A stretch of 64,000 bases of DNA from Eleginops maclovinus (Eukaryota > Chordata > Actinopteri > Perciformes > Eleginopidae), in assembly GCF_036324505.1 (NCBI RefSeq), contig NC_086360.1, positions 11,101,793-11,165,792 on the forward strand. Direction: 5' to 3'. Below the pieces are notes generated by a model. That model saw nothing but the letters and a program-made list of their open reading frames with translations. It did no database searches and was not told where the DNA came from. A program made the translations under genes and the position numbers. Below, piece after piece: positions 1 to 51,449 of the stretch; positions within the stretch are counted from its first letter, which is position 1; every line of letters starts with the position of its first letter.

Positions 1-654
1 CAGCAAACCCTGTAATGAAAGGAAGTTGGAAGGTGTCTTTCTTCTGTGTGAATGGAAGTCATCCTGACAGCTGACAACAGTTGGACAACATGTGGAAAGC
101 AAGAAGTGACAAAACGTCACTTCTGTGTTCCCCTGCAGTTTTAATTCTAAAACAAAGGGCCTTTTAAAGTCTGCCTCTGTGAATGGGTGTGTTTGTGTCT
201 CAGTCTGTGTCGTCCTGTCTTTTCAAGTTATTTTTGTTGACATCAAATCAATCAAATTGCACCCTATCACAACGGTAACTATGTCTGTCAATCACAAATA
301 GATCAAAAAAAGAATCTGTCTCTGGGATACAAAACAACTGTCTGATGCTTGATTGGTCAATAACCAGGAATGGGTTTGCAGTGAAAGATGTGATTTGCTC
401 TCAGATGTTCAAATCAATAAGTGGTAATAGGTAGTGGGGGGGTTAGATACGGTGAAGGGGCAAAGGTTCAAAGGAGTAATATCTCAATGGAATGGTGTGA
501 ATGATGCGTGCACTGGCCCAATGCCTGAGCACACACACACACACAGATCTTCCATGCTGTCCTGCATGCATCCCCTTTCGTCCACAATGAGCCTGCTTAA
601 CAATTGTTTTAGAAAACATAAATCATTCAATAGGTCATTTTAAATTATTGCTTA

Positions 655-1180
655 TCTTATTTTGATTCCAAATCTATGTGTATTACTGTAGGCAATACAC
701 GTTACAGCTTTACAGAATTAGGATACAAAAAAATGCTACTGTAATCCGTTACAGTTGAACAAAAATTACACAGAGTATTTTTTTAACAATTTTAAAAACT
801 GGACATTACTACCAGGATTACAATGTTACAATGCATTTTAAAATAAAGAATTAATATTATGGCTCATGCACGCACAGTACAACACTTCATGAGTCTCACA
901 ACACCAAATGAAGCGACCGGAGCGAATCTTCCAGTAATCATGGACTCTCGTTCACCGGGGGGACATTTAGACAGTTATTGAGCTCACAGGGGAGAAGGAA
1001 ACAACGTCACCCTTAAGATCAAGCTTTGCCTGCCAGCTGTGAATATACCCTCTTTATCCAAGGGGTCTACAGTACTTCTAATTTGAAGAAGCATTTACAG
1101 GTAAGACAAACCACGTACCGCTAATGTTAGCTAACTAACGTCAACTAACCTGTCACCTACATCTACTGACGTTACAAGCT
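655..1180 (+). mobile_element. Relic of a hAT-like (BED zinc finger) DNA transposon
   Basis: At 1068-1100 the plus strand reads YSTSNLKKHLQ, the His half of a BED-type zinc finger, followed by a splice-donor-like GTAAGA. About 30 bases earlier another frame reads IKLCLP, resembling the Cys half, so a frameshift separates them. The preceding 660-770 stretch (GTAATCCGTTACAG and similar) resembles sequence common at the ends of fish hAT copies. The boundaries are rough and the rest of the transposase is not seen. Confidence 0.45.
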
Positions 1181-4100
1181 ACTGAAGAATATTCTGGGAC
1201 TTTAAACAAAGCTTGAGTGTCGAGTGTGAATAGCATACTGAACAAAGTATATTTATGTGCATAACATACGGACATAAACATTCTATTAGGCTAAACAATT
1301 CTAATAGCACAAATATGCGTTAGTAAAGTAGAGGACTTAGATTACATTACAGATGACTTTTTTAACAGGTAATTAGACATTTTAATGGATAAAAATATGT
1401 AAGTAACCTTCCCAACCCTGCCAATAAGATATATATAATCATATCAATGTACTTTTTAACATCGATACAAAATCATGAAAATCCAATTGAGCCTTGAAAC
1501 TGTCCTGCTGATTAATGAGCTACAGTGTCCACAATCTTATTCACCAAGCAACTTAAATTTAAATAAATTATGGTTGACATGGACAATATGGCAAACCGTT
1601 GATGGTTGATTGAGTTTCTTTCACCTCACATGTCAGAAATGCTGCTATACTTCTTTATTTTGTCTGTATCTAGTCTGTATTTCCACTGTATGCAAGTTGA
1701 ATTACACTGCCTTCTATTGCAACGTTGTTGGCTTTAAAAAAAAAAAAAAATCTTTGGTATATTAAACAGTCTCATGCTTACACAGGCTCTTTACTTGTTT
1801 GTGATAGTCAGATTGGTCAAAAAAAAATCAAGGTTTAAGCAGCAACGCATGTGTTTGGAAAGTATTGAGCATACAACTGCATAAATGCGACTTGGGAAGG
1901 CTCAAACTGTTTATGCAATAAAAGTCATGGTTTTCCAATTGGGAAGGTTATTCTTTCCAAAATAAGCATTTCCTTCTAAAGTTTAAACCCCCATGTTCTA
2001 CAGAGTAGGGAGTGTGAAAATGAACAATACATTTTTCGAGGGCTGCATAGATAATGTCTGTACCCTTTCTCAACATTCACCTATGTCCAGCAGATATGGC
2101 AGGTGATGCAAAAACTCAAACAGACACAACCCACACCCACACACACACAGTAACTCTCCATCCTATCCATCATCCCGTCCCTCCTCCCTTTAACGTCGGT
2201 CTTTGTTCATTGCTAGCGACCATGGATCGGGTCAGTGTGTTCTGATTGGAGGCAGGTGGCCAGGTGTGGCTGCTAATTGGATATTTAGGATGGACGGTGG
2301 GATAGTAGCTGTGTGTCTCTGTTTGTGAGAGTGTGTGTCTACATTTGTAAATTTACAAGTGTGTCTGTTTCAAGGGAGGCATGTTGCTGGAAGCTACCAG
2401 GCCAATAAGATACACTCGAAGCCAATCAGACAAAAGAGCCCCTCAGAGCAGCTATAACATTAAAGTGTCTTTGTGCGTGTTATGATGTAGAAACTGAGGT
2501 CCCTCTTCTCAGTGCATGCTCCCTAAACTACTTTCGCACTTATCCTTCACACCAGGAAGAATCATAATTTAAAAATGCACTATTGCTTTCTTCTCAGACG
2601 ACAGGGGCGATCTGGAGCAGTTTGAAACCTTCGTTTGATGGTGTAATTGTTTACCTATTTGCAATATTAAAGGTATGAAGCTCTAGATCAATTTTGAGAA
2701 TCAATATATGGCACATTTCCAAGGGAACGTTCCTGTTATTGCCATTTATACAAGAGGGATTGTTCAGTATCATTGACAGCCTCCATATCAGGATTTCAGT
2801 GCTGTTGTTTCTAAAATTAAAGCAATTTCCTAAGAACCCTGTTGCTTCCACTCACTAACATGATTCCAATACTAAGCCCCCCTCCTGCGAATGTAATTGT
2901 TCTCTGACGTGAGTTTCTGAGAGGACAGACATGTTAAGAATGACTTTTCCATCAGCCCTTAACTCTTTCTGGCATCTAGTATTGTGAAGCCTTTTCTATT
3001 GTGTTTTATAAGAAATTCTCCTTTTGTGCAACAATCCAACTCAGAGAATGGAAATCCAAAAAGGCAAAGCAGAAGACAATATGGCTTAAAATGAATGTAG
3101 AAATGTACAGTAAACCTAGATGCTTCTTTTAGGACTTTCAAATGAATGTTATTGTTTGGTTTCTGAATAAAGACTTTTTGTAAAATAATTGGTGATGACT
3201 TGAGTCTCTAGTCTAAAACATCTAGAGCTTGAAGGATATCTGAAACTGAGTTGGTAAGATGCAATCTGCTCAGCTGTATCTGCAGTCATCTCCTCCAGCC
3301 TGGGAATTTTGCATTTGCAAGAGACACGACTTCTATGTTGGTAATAAAAAGTAAAGGAGGGATCTTTCTGACATCTTAGCTCAACATATATTGGACAAAA
3401 GATCGAAGAGACAAGAAGATCCTCATAGAATACTGATTTCTCATTCATACATACAAACCTGTCACAGTATAAATCTTGTAACCTTTTGCTTGCTTTTCAA
3501 TACCGCTCTTTCACACATTTTTGTCTTTTACATGAATATACTGTAGTTTATTTAGAGTCATTTAAAAATGAGTTATTTAAATCCATGTTATATGTAAAAT
3601 CATGACACCTTTAATACAGTATGTGGCTCACATTCTCTATCTACAGTAAGGAAACAGTATTGTGGACAAAGAGCTTCCTCAGTGGCTTGTATTAGTCACT
3701 CTCAAGCAGATTCTTAATATGTGGTTAAATACAGAAAACTACAGGAGAACTAAAAATAACCACAACTCCTGAGACTTTCCCCAAGGTGCAGGCTTCCGCT
3801 ACCTTTTCCTTTTTCCTCAAAAAGCAGAAAGTCTGCAATAATCAATTTTAACAAAAGGGGGGTTTGTTGTGTAAAATTACAGTAAAAGCGCTTCCCCATA
3901 ATTGAAAATGTAATCTTCATTAACATGTCTTTAAAGAGATTTAAAACTGGGAATGTTCATTTTTAGGCTTGACTGAGTAAAAGTATTCAACAGTGAGGGT
4001 AGTAATTACAATTCCACAACCAACCAACAACAGTCAAGGCTTCAGAAGAAGCCTCAATGTTAGATTAAGACTCTCCAAGGCTCTGACAGATTTAGCCCCA

Positions 4101-6166
4101 ATTAAAATGTCCAACCTCAATTCAGAAGAGGGTGTGAAATATTTCTTGTCAGCCTCTCCCAGAGGGTCTTTCCACATAGCGTTAGGATGTGGAAAATGTG
4201 TCTGGGGTGGCAACATCAGCACTTAATTGGTTCAGAAATCTCACAGTTTAAAAGGTTTGGTCTGTTCATCAGTCATCCTGGCAGCCCTCTATTGAATTCC
4301 TCTATGAAGATTCAGTTTCTTTTTGTATTTTAACCTTGAACACAGTAGTCTTCTCCGATTGAAAATACTTGTGGGCAAAAAGCAGAGAGGTTAAAGCCTT
4401 GGACATGCATGTCATTAAACAGCGACTACAAACCAATTAAAACTGTTGATGTTGCCCAATCCTGACACAATACCGATTCTACCAGTTATTTTACCATGAT
4501 ACCAATCATCAATGGAAGATCCTAATATATTGTATTTGATTATAAAATTGACTAGTGAAGTTGTGAAAGGAGCTTTCACAGGCTGAGTTTTTGCAGGAGA
4601 AGTACTTTTGCTCAAATTTACCACTACTCCCTATCTGTGTCAGATTTGTATCCCCATTATTCCCTTCCTTGCTGAAGGCAATATGCCAATCCGGCTGCAC
4701 TGTGTTTGGTACCACTACCATAAAAGGGTATTACTTTTGCTGACCACAGTGCACATGACTGCTCATAATTTAACTAGAGGTTGACTGAGAGAGCTCTTAA
4801 GTTGCTTAAGGTGCTGCTGTTTAGGGAGAGAGAATTTCTCATGCAATTCTTCCACCCCTTTTTTAAATGATCATTTGTAAAAATAAGAAAAGGTTAGCAG
4901 ATGACACACAGTTCTTTGTTCCAGCAAGGCTTTTAGCAAACATATATATGGATAAGTAAATGGTTTGCATTAAACTGCGATGGCAAACTGTATTGGTCTC
5001 TTTCCATTGGATTTTTAGGCAATCGGGCCACTCCTAAAGTATAAAGGGCTTTTTGTTTTGTTTTTTAAATGTAAAAATAAATAAATGACTAAGTGAATGC
5101 GTTCAAATTGTAAATACCATATGACAAAAGGACTTTATTTATAACAAATGATAACGGAAAACGAATGACCTTCTCTGGGGAGAACTAACACACTTACCTA
5201 CCAACCTTTTTTAGACTGAACAATGGAACACACTAAATCTGAACCAATTAATTGCCTGCCTGCATACATTCACTCACACACACACTTTTGTCCTTGACCG
5301 TATCCTCTTTTTTCTAAAGACAATAGAAAATCAATACTTGGTTTAGCATCTGCAGTTTATGTTGGCGGTGGGGGAGAATTTCAGGGCATTTACACATCAA
5401 TCTGTTGGGATGTATACCTACAGATTCTGAAAATATGACTTGAATTCAAATGAAAGGGAACACACTGTACAGTATTAAAGTAGAGTAGAGGGTTTAAACA
5501 GCATCTGCATCTCTGGATTCAGTATCACAGGCCAAACTTTCCTCTCAGTCTTTACTCAAAATAGATAAAACCCATTGTAGCCTTTGTATTGTCTTACCAC
5601 ATTTCTAATGAAAACATAGGGTAGCTGTTGTGTAGGAAAAGGGAAAATGTTTCTAAAAGATGGAATCTGTCATGTCCCCATTGAGTGCAGCCTTTGACAA
5701 GATGGAAAACTTTAGGTTTCAGCCATCTTGTACTTTGACCCGGGTTTTCACTATTAGTCTCAATAACAACAGGTTCAATGGATGGCTGACCCTGCTGCCT
5801 TAAAGCAGCATGTTCAGCTAAATACAGCACATGAATGCACTTTCAAAATAACAGCCAGGCAGCTCATTTGCACTCATCAATAGCTATCAATAATGTTTTT
5901 TTGCATGTTTGGATTTGTTTTTAACATGTGAGGAAATACTCCAACAGGACATTGGATATATACTAAGATGCTATATGTGAAATGGTAAACGACCCAGTAT
6001 CAAATGGTCAGTTCATCAGTATAAACAAATTTGATGTGATAAGAAACGTTTTCAGAAAGGGGCTTTCTTCTTTTAGGCATATCCATCAAAAAGTGCTGTT
6101 TACCTTACGGTCCAATTTTAACTCATATGATTAAAGTGTTCAGAGCAGCAGAAAAAATCCTAAACT

Positions 6167-6806
6167 TTAAAAGGTGCCATAGAATGCATCTATCTGGTAT
6201 TTTGAATTGTTCTCCCATTGTCTACAAAGAAGGTATATAACTTCGGTTGATCCAGATGCAGTTTTACAGGCCCACCCTATGATTTGGTCCCAAACTGAAG
6301 CCAGCTGAATTGCCTTATTTGGTGGCTCAGCTAAATAATTATGACGAGCTCTGCTCTGATTGGCTGGTTTATAAGGAGCAATCCATGGCCCCCTCAGAGC
6401 CCACAGAATTAAGTGAAGTTGGCGAAACTGTGAGAGATGAGACATGGAAACTATTGGCATCCAACCTTACATGTTTGAGCCTTTATCGGAGGAGGAGACG
6501 ATGAATTTGAAGAACAGCCAGTTGGTCAGAGATTGAAGAGCAACGTTATGGAGTGGTAAGTATTAGCGTTATTGTTTCCATCAGCTGGTGTATGCAAATG
6601 CTGGGGCTGGACTACCGTGTGTGACGTAACACACAGGGATTGTTGTAATTCGCCCGTTTTATAGCTGTGATATGCACATTCATGATTTCCAGGCGAAGGA
6701 GGAAACAATGGTGTTTGAGGTTCACGGTATGAGTTCAATGTACTGAACTCTCCTTATTCGACTATGCCAAGGTTAACACAGTTTTCTATTCTATGGCACC
6801 TTTAAG
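6167..6806. mobile_element. Non-autonomous DNA transposon with GGTGCCATAGAAT ends
   Basis: The left end at 6168-6186 (TTAAAAGGTGCCATAGAAT) and the right end at 6788-6805 (ATTCTATGGCACCTTTAA) are inverted repeats differing by one inserted A. They enclose about 640 bp with no convincing transposase. Both ends occur once, in the right orientation, as expected for a miniature DNA element. Superfamily was not determined. Confidence 0.7.
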
Positions 6807-7637
6807 AGTGTGTGGTGTAGGTCATCTCCATTGTGGAACAATAATCACCTTAGAGGGATAGGATAAAACCCCAAAAAGTGTTGAAACCTGTAACGTACTG
6901 TGTTGTGAATTGTAAGTTGATGTTGTTGCAATAAAATAATGATTAAAGAAAACATGTGGAAATGAATGTAGGATTACATTTCCCTGCCTTTTTCATTCAT
7001 GTTTTCCTTTTTGTCTCTTTTATGGCTGAGACATCCTTTCGCCCTCTGTCCTCTTATGTAAATAAGGGGTGATATATTAATAAGTAAATAATTAATGGTT
7101 ATTGTATGATCAGTCGCTGTGGATCTCCGTGCTCCATGCACATAATAACCAGCAGAAATCTTTATTCATAAGACTGCTCCTGTATGCGTGTGTGTCCAAG
7201 TTGTCAATTAGGCAAACACATTATCAATTCTGTGGTTGAAAACAAAATCTCCAAGGAAAACCTTACCCTTTGCTTGTGCTGTCTTTCCCTCTCTGTCTGT
7301 CTGTCCACATCCCTCCTTCTCCTTTGCATTGTCTGGGTTTGTCCATTCTTTCTGTGTGCGTCTCTTTTCTCTTCATTTACCCCAAGTATTATAATAAAGG
7401 AATATATAGCGGTCTAATGTCAGGTGCAACATTCGTGTTGACAATGAAAGGTGGGTATGCTACACTTAAGAGCAGCTACATTAGCTTTTGGTTTCAAACT
7501 GTTTTTCAAATTGTGTTTGTATTTAAAACCCCTCCATAAAAAAATGTGTTTTCAAAGCTTTTTTTGTATTATGCGTTTAATATAATCCTCTACCAACAGA
7601 AAGCAATAAACAGCAAAACAATGTGTGTTTAACTCAC

Positions 7638-22058
<14,421 letters not shown>

Positions 22059-22278
22059 CGTTTACTTTGTCACCTCCCTTTGTAGGATGAGAACAACCGA
22101 TAATTGCAAACTCCTTGCTGAAGCTAAACTGTCCCTCAGGAGAGCGCTTGTGTTAAATAAGATCACCAGCTAGCTGCTTAGTTTGAATTGCTAGGGAATT
22201 ACTGCACGCGACAGCTAGCAGGGCTCTCTGTCAAAGGAACGCATGAGGGGGCCAAGGAAAACCGACAGACCACGCCCG

Positions 22279-22290
22279 GCGTCATGACGC
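22279..22290. promoter_or_regulatory. GCGTCATGACGC palindrome, candidate ATF/CREB-type site
   Basis: A perfect 12-bp palindrome of two outward-facing TGACG half-sites, about 220 bp upstream of the aacs ATG in locally GC-rich sequence. The position suits an aacs proximal promoter. Function is inferred. Confidence 0.4.
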
Positions 22291-23020
22291 AGCAGAGCGA
22301 GCTGGGTTCAAGAAAGCAGTGTTCATATTGTTCATTTTGTACACAGAAAAAAACACATTTCTGTATAACAGTGTTCTGAATCGTTCCGAAACAGGGAAAA
22401 CTTCTTATATGAAAGAGCTTTAAGAGGGTTTCGAGTACATTGATGTAAGTATTTTCCAGAAATGTATATAAACCTTTACTATTAACAATTGTGAAAACCA
22501 ATTAATTATCATAATTTCAATACTAATTATTTACTTTAATAATATTTCCACATGTTCACTGTTTCATTAAAAGAAGCCTATAAGATACCCAGCATATGAA
22601 AATACATTAGGCCTACAGATATAACAGATAAATTGTCACAAAAAGTAAACTATAATTGTATGTATCCAGATCTTTCATATTAAAAAGATGTGTATCCCTT
22701 ACAAGTAGAATGCTAATTTACGGTATGTCTTCACATTTCCACAGTATCGATTGAAGTATGAAAATAATTCAGGGGGGAAATTGAGGCATTTTGAATTATT
22801 AGAATTATGTGCGCCTATATTACAGTGGAAAATTGTAGTTTTCATTCTAATTTGCTTGTCTTTATTGTATATGTAAATATCTAAGAGGAACGGTGCATTC
22901 CCAGACTAGTTGCCTCTTGTAGAAGTCTTGAACATATCCCATACGTGAACGCGCGTTCAAGTTGTATCGACTTGTCTGTTGTGCACGCGAGAAACTTGCC
23001 TGTCAAAACGAAGGGCTTTG

Positions 23021-23188
23021 ATTGGTTCTCGGGACTCTGGTTCTACATCAGCCGACTGATCGGTCTATGCAGGAGGCGTACCATAGACGTGGGACTGGCG
23101 TGTTGTTTAATAAATGGCAAGCTGGTGTTGGGTCTTCATTAGCCAATCAGAGAGCAAGAGGTATGAACGTTTTAGAGGTGTGCCCAAT
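23021..23188. promoter_or_regulatory. Cluster of three CCAAT boxes
   Basis: ATTGG at 23021-23025 and CCAAT at 23143-23147 and 23184-23188 sit in a relatively CpG-rich segment (22945-23150) of the aacs-gak spacer. NF-Y binds such boxes and works with SREBP at many sterol genes, which would suit aacs. No clear SRE was found. Confidence 0.4.
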
Positions 23189-23993
23189 CAGTGAGGTTAA
23201 AAACCACCTTCCTAACTTTTTGATGGTCTCATCTCAATTTGGATGTAGGCCTTCATGTTCTTTTAAAACAGGGCACATTGCCATTCACATTGTCCTTCAC
23301 CTTTTAACAGTCATCAAGCACACATTGAAATGTATTCTTTCAACATTAAACATTTCCTTAAAACCACCTGCACAGGTTGTCAAAACATCACATTCCCCCC
23401 AAAGTAAACTGCATTGGATGAGCATTTCTGCACTGTGAACAAAGCTTTGTCTTGAATCTTAGTGCAGTGCTGACTTTGTGATGGCTCAGCAGGTAAGAGA
23501 TTGACCATGCTAACCCAAATAGTTGTTAGTTGTGTGATTTCCTTTTGTAATGTGTTATCTGTGTCCTTAAAGGACCAAGAGTCCAAATTGCAAATATGGA
23601 TGTCTCGTATCTCCCAACCGATGTATACCCTAAATCCCAAGCATGTGGGTCATACTGTTACATTCTGTGAGATCACAGTGTCAGCTTTGTCAGATGATTT
23701 TATGGTATGTCAGCATTTTAACCACACGTGTTTTGACTATGCCTTTCTCAAAGAGGCTGTGGTAGGACCTTGATAAAAAGCATTAGTCAACATATAGGAA
23801 GGGGTGTAGGATATGATGATACCACAAATTAGTGTTTCCATTATGTTGTTGCTACCACAGAAGTGAATCTGACGTGGTTGAGGCACTTTAAGGAATATTT
23901 GGAAAGGCTCAAATTATTTTTCAAAAACTGAAGGAAACTATTGCTAATGGATTCCCTGCTTACCACAAACACTTGCCACTTGTATATATTTTT

Positions 23994-23995
<2 letters not shown>

Positions 23996-24029
<34 letters not shown>

Positions 24030-24080
24030 TGAATGCATGATGTATATTTAAATATATACTGTATATATATATGTACTATA

Positions 24081-24119
<39 letters not shown>

Positions 24120-24122
24120 CAT
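23996..24122. repeat. (AT)n low-complexity tracts
   Basis: Two TA-alternating runs, 23996-24027 and about 24051-24122, separated by GTGAATGCATGATG. Confidence 0.95.
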
Positions 24123-25556
24123 ATATATTAAAAACAATTGTAAATCTCTTTAAATGAAAGTGATTGGTGTATTTGAAAGAGGTTGTGTTTGATTCAAAAC
24201 ACTAAACTGTGCATACACATCATAGTTTTCAAAAAGCGAACATTGCTTTGGATGTCTTTATAAAATTAATTAAATGTCATCCTTGATTATACATGTATGT
24301 GACATTATTGGTCTGCCTTGTCTTTAAATATCGCAACCCCCTGGGATTTTATATAACATAGAGTTTATATTGACTATATTCTCTATGATCAAGTCTCACT
24401 GATCCAACCTTTCTGTATTTGACTAATTCTGAGATTTTAATTGACCTCAAATAAACCCTGGCTAAACTCCAAAAATAAGTGTCTGTTTTATCTTTTGGGC
24501 TCTGTTTCCACATGAGGCCATATTTCCAAAGGTCCAGCCAAAATTCTAAATTGTGTAACATTCTATCAGTGATTTTGTTAATTTCCCAATGACTGCTCTT
24601 GCTCTGTGAATTCAAAAGTGTAACTGACACAAACTGTCTTTGCTGCCTTACATGCAGCATGATTTAGTATATTGCAGCAGTACATGTCAATGGGTCACGG
24701 CGGGTTTATCTTTTTCAGTGGGGACATGATCTAAAGAAGCCAAGAAAGCCTTGTGTTTTTTAAACTGCTATGACATATAATTAATTTAATTTAAAGATGA
24801 AGAGTTCAATGAGAGCATGCATAGATGCCCTAACTGTAACCACTGATTCAAACTGAAAATGTCAGATCAAGGAAATGGTACTTATGATAAATTACCCGGG
24901 GAAATCAGCCTTTTAGTTTCTAACAGAAAACAATTTGTGTCATAACTTAACACTTCCTTTGATATCAGGATAAGGGCATTGCAAAAACATAACAATTGCA
25001 TGTACATTCTTCACTCCTGCATTCAAACCACATTTATAAGCTTTTTTAGGTAAGGCAACACATAGATTGTGCACTACTTGAAAGTGTTTAAGACCCTAAT
25101 CCAAACGCCTAGTACATACAGTTGACAGACAATGTCCTGTAGATGGCGTACACATACACGATATACAACAAACATGCTTTCCTTATGTTAATTTCTGGAT
25201 AAGACGTGATATTTAAGCTTTTCTTCTGTGTTTTAGAGGAATATTGTAAGTTTGACACCATAATAAATAAATCAAGTCAAATAAATAATAAAATCAAAGA
25301 GCCAATACAAAACAGTCGTTGAAGTTATTAAGAAAATACTTCTTTGAAAAGTCTACCAATGCAGACCTGCACTACACAGGTGATGCCATACCCCTCTGCA
25401 ATAACAACAAAACGTTCTGATACATGTTTTTTATGAATTGTTTAAATTTGAGACTTCCCCAAATGTTTTTCAACATTCGTTTTTGTACAATACGTTTTTC
25501 TCTATGGTACATCCATGGGTACATCCATTGGTACATCACATGATTTTATCGTGTCC

Positions 25557-25564
25557 TGACGTCA
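25557..25564. promoter_or_regulatory. Canonical cAMP-response element TGACGTCA
   Basis: Exact palindromic CRE 223 bp upstream of the gak ATG. An ETS-like CTTCCGG follows at 25714-25720. Immediately upstream, a GGTACATCCAT-like unit repeats three times at 25506-25538. Together they mark the likely gak core promoter. Confidence 0.55.
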
Positions 25565-25592
25565 TCACCCTTCACGGAAGTCAGCGCTGGCG

Positions 25593-25646
25593 ATGGTGGC
25601 GGCCTCTTCAGCTTTGCAGCAGGAAGAGGATGTTTGCGTCCAGTGA
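25593..25646 (+). CDS. Upstream ORF of 17 codons before gak
   Basis: ATGGTGGCGGCC in a good initiation context (GCGATGG) opens a 17-residue frame that stops at TGA, 141 bases before the gak start. If transcription begins upstream of 25593 and this stretch is unspliced, it would be a translated leader peptide that lowers gak translation. It encodes nothing recognisable. Confidence 0.35.
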   Translation: MVAASSALQQEEDVCVQ

Positions 25647-25787
25647 AAGAAAAATATCACCAGATTATAAACCTTTATAACAGAATAAACAACCGTGGGG
25701 TTTTCTACTCAGTCTTCCGGGATATACACAGCGGATTTCCTCACCTGGAGCCGGCCTCTGTGAGTCTGAAGCAGGGCGCTGGATAAA

Positions 25788-51449
<25,662 letters not shown>

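Larger units (their letters stand above)
1..7637. other. Probable aacs intron 10 (left part), no exon recognised
   Basis: No segment on either strand translates into the missing C-terminal half of AACS, and no other gene was recognised. The stretch is AT-rich non-coding DNA holding a BED-finger transposon relic (about 655-1180), an inverted-repeat element (about 6167-6806) and short CA runs near 530-545 and 2133-2150. Intron status is inferred from the aacs reading frame being open at 7638. Confidence 0.6.
22059..25787. other. Spacer between divergent aacs and gak coding starts
   Basis: About 3.7 kb with no coding exon recognised. It must hold both promoters and 5' UTRs. Visible elements are a palindrome near aacs (22279-22290), three CCAAT boxes (23021-23188), AT-rich low-complexity DNA (23996-24122), and a CRE, an ETS-like site and an upstream ORF next to gak. 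Confidence 0.7.

Noticed and set aside
3149..3448. Minus-strand frame of 99 codons, a possible aacs exon
   Set aside because: Sequence has no likeness to the C-terminal half of AACS and no acceptor/donor pair in the required phase.
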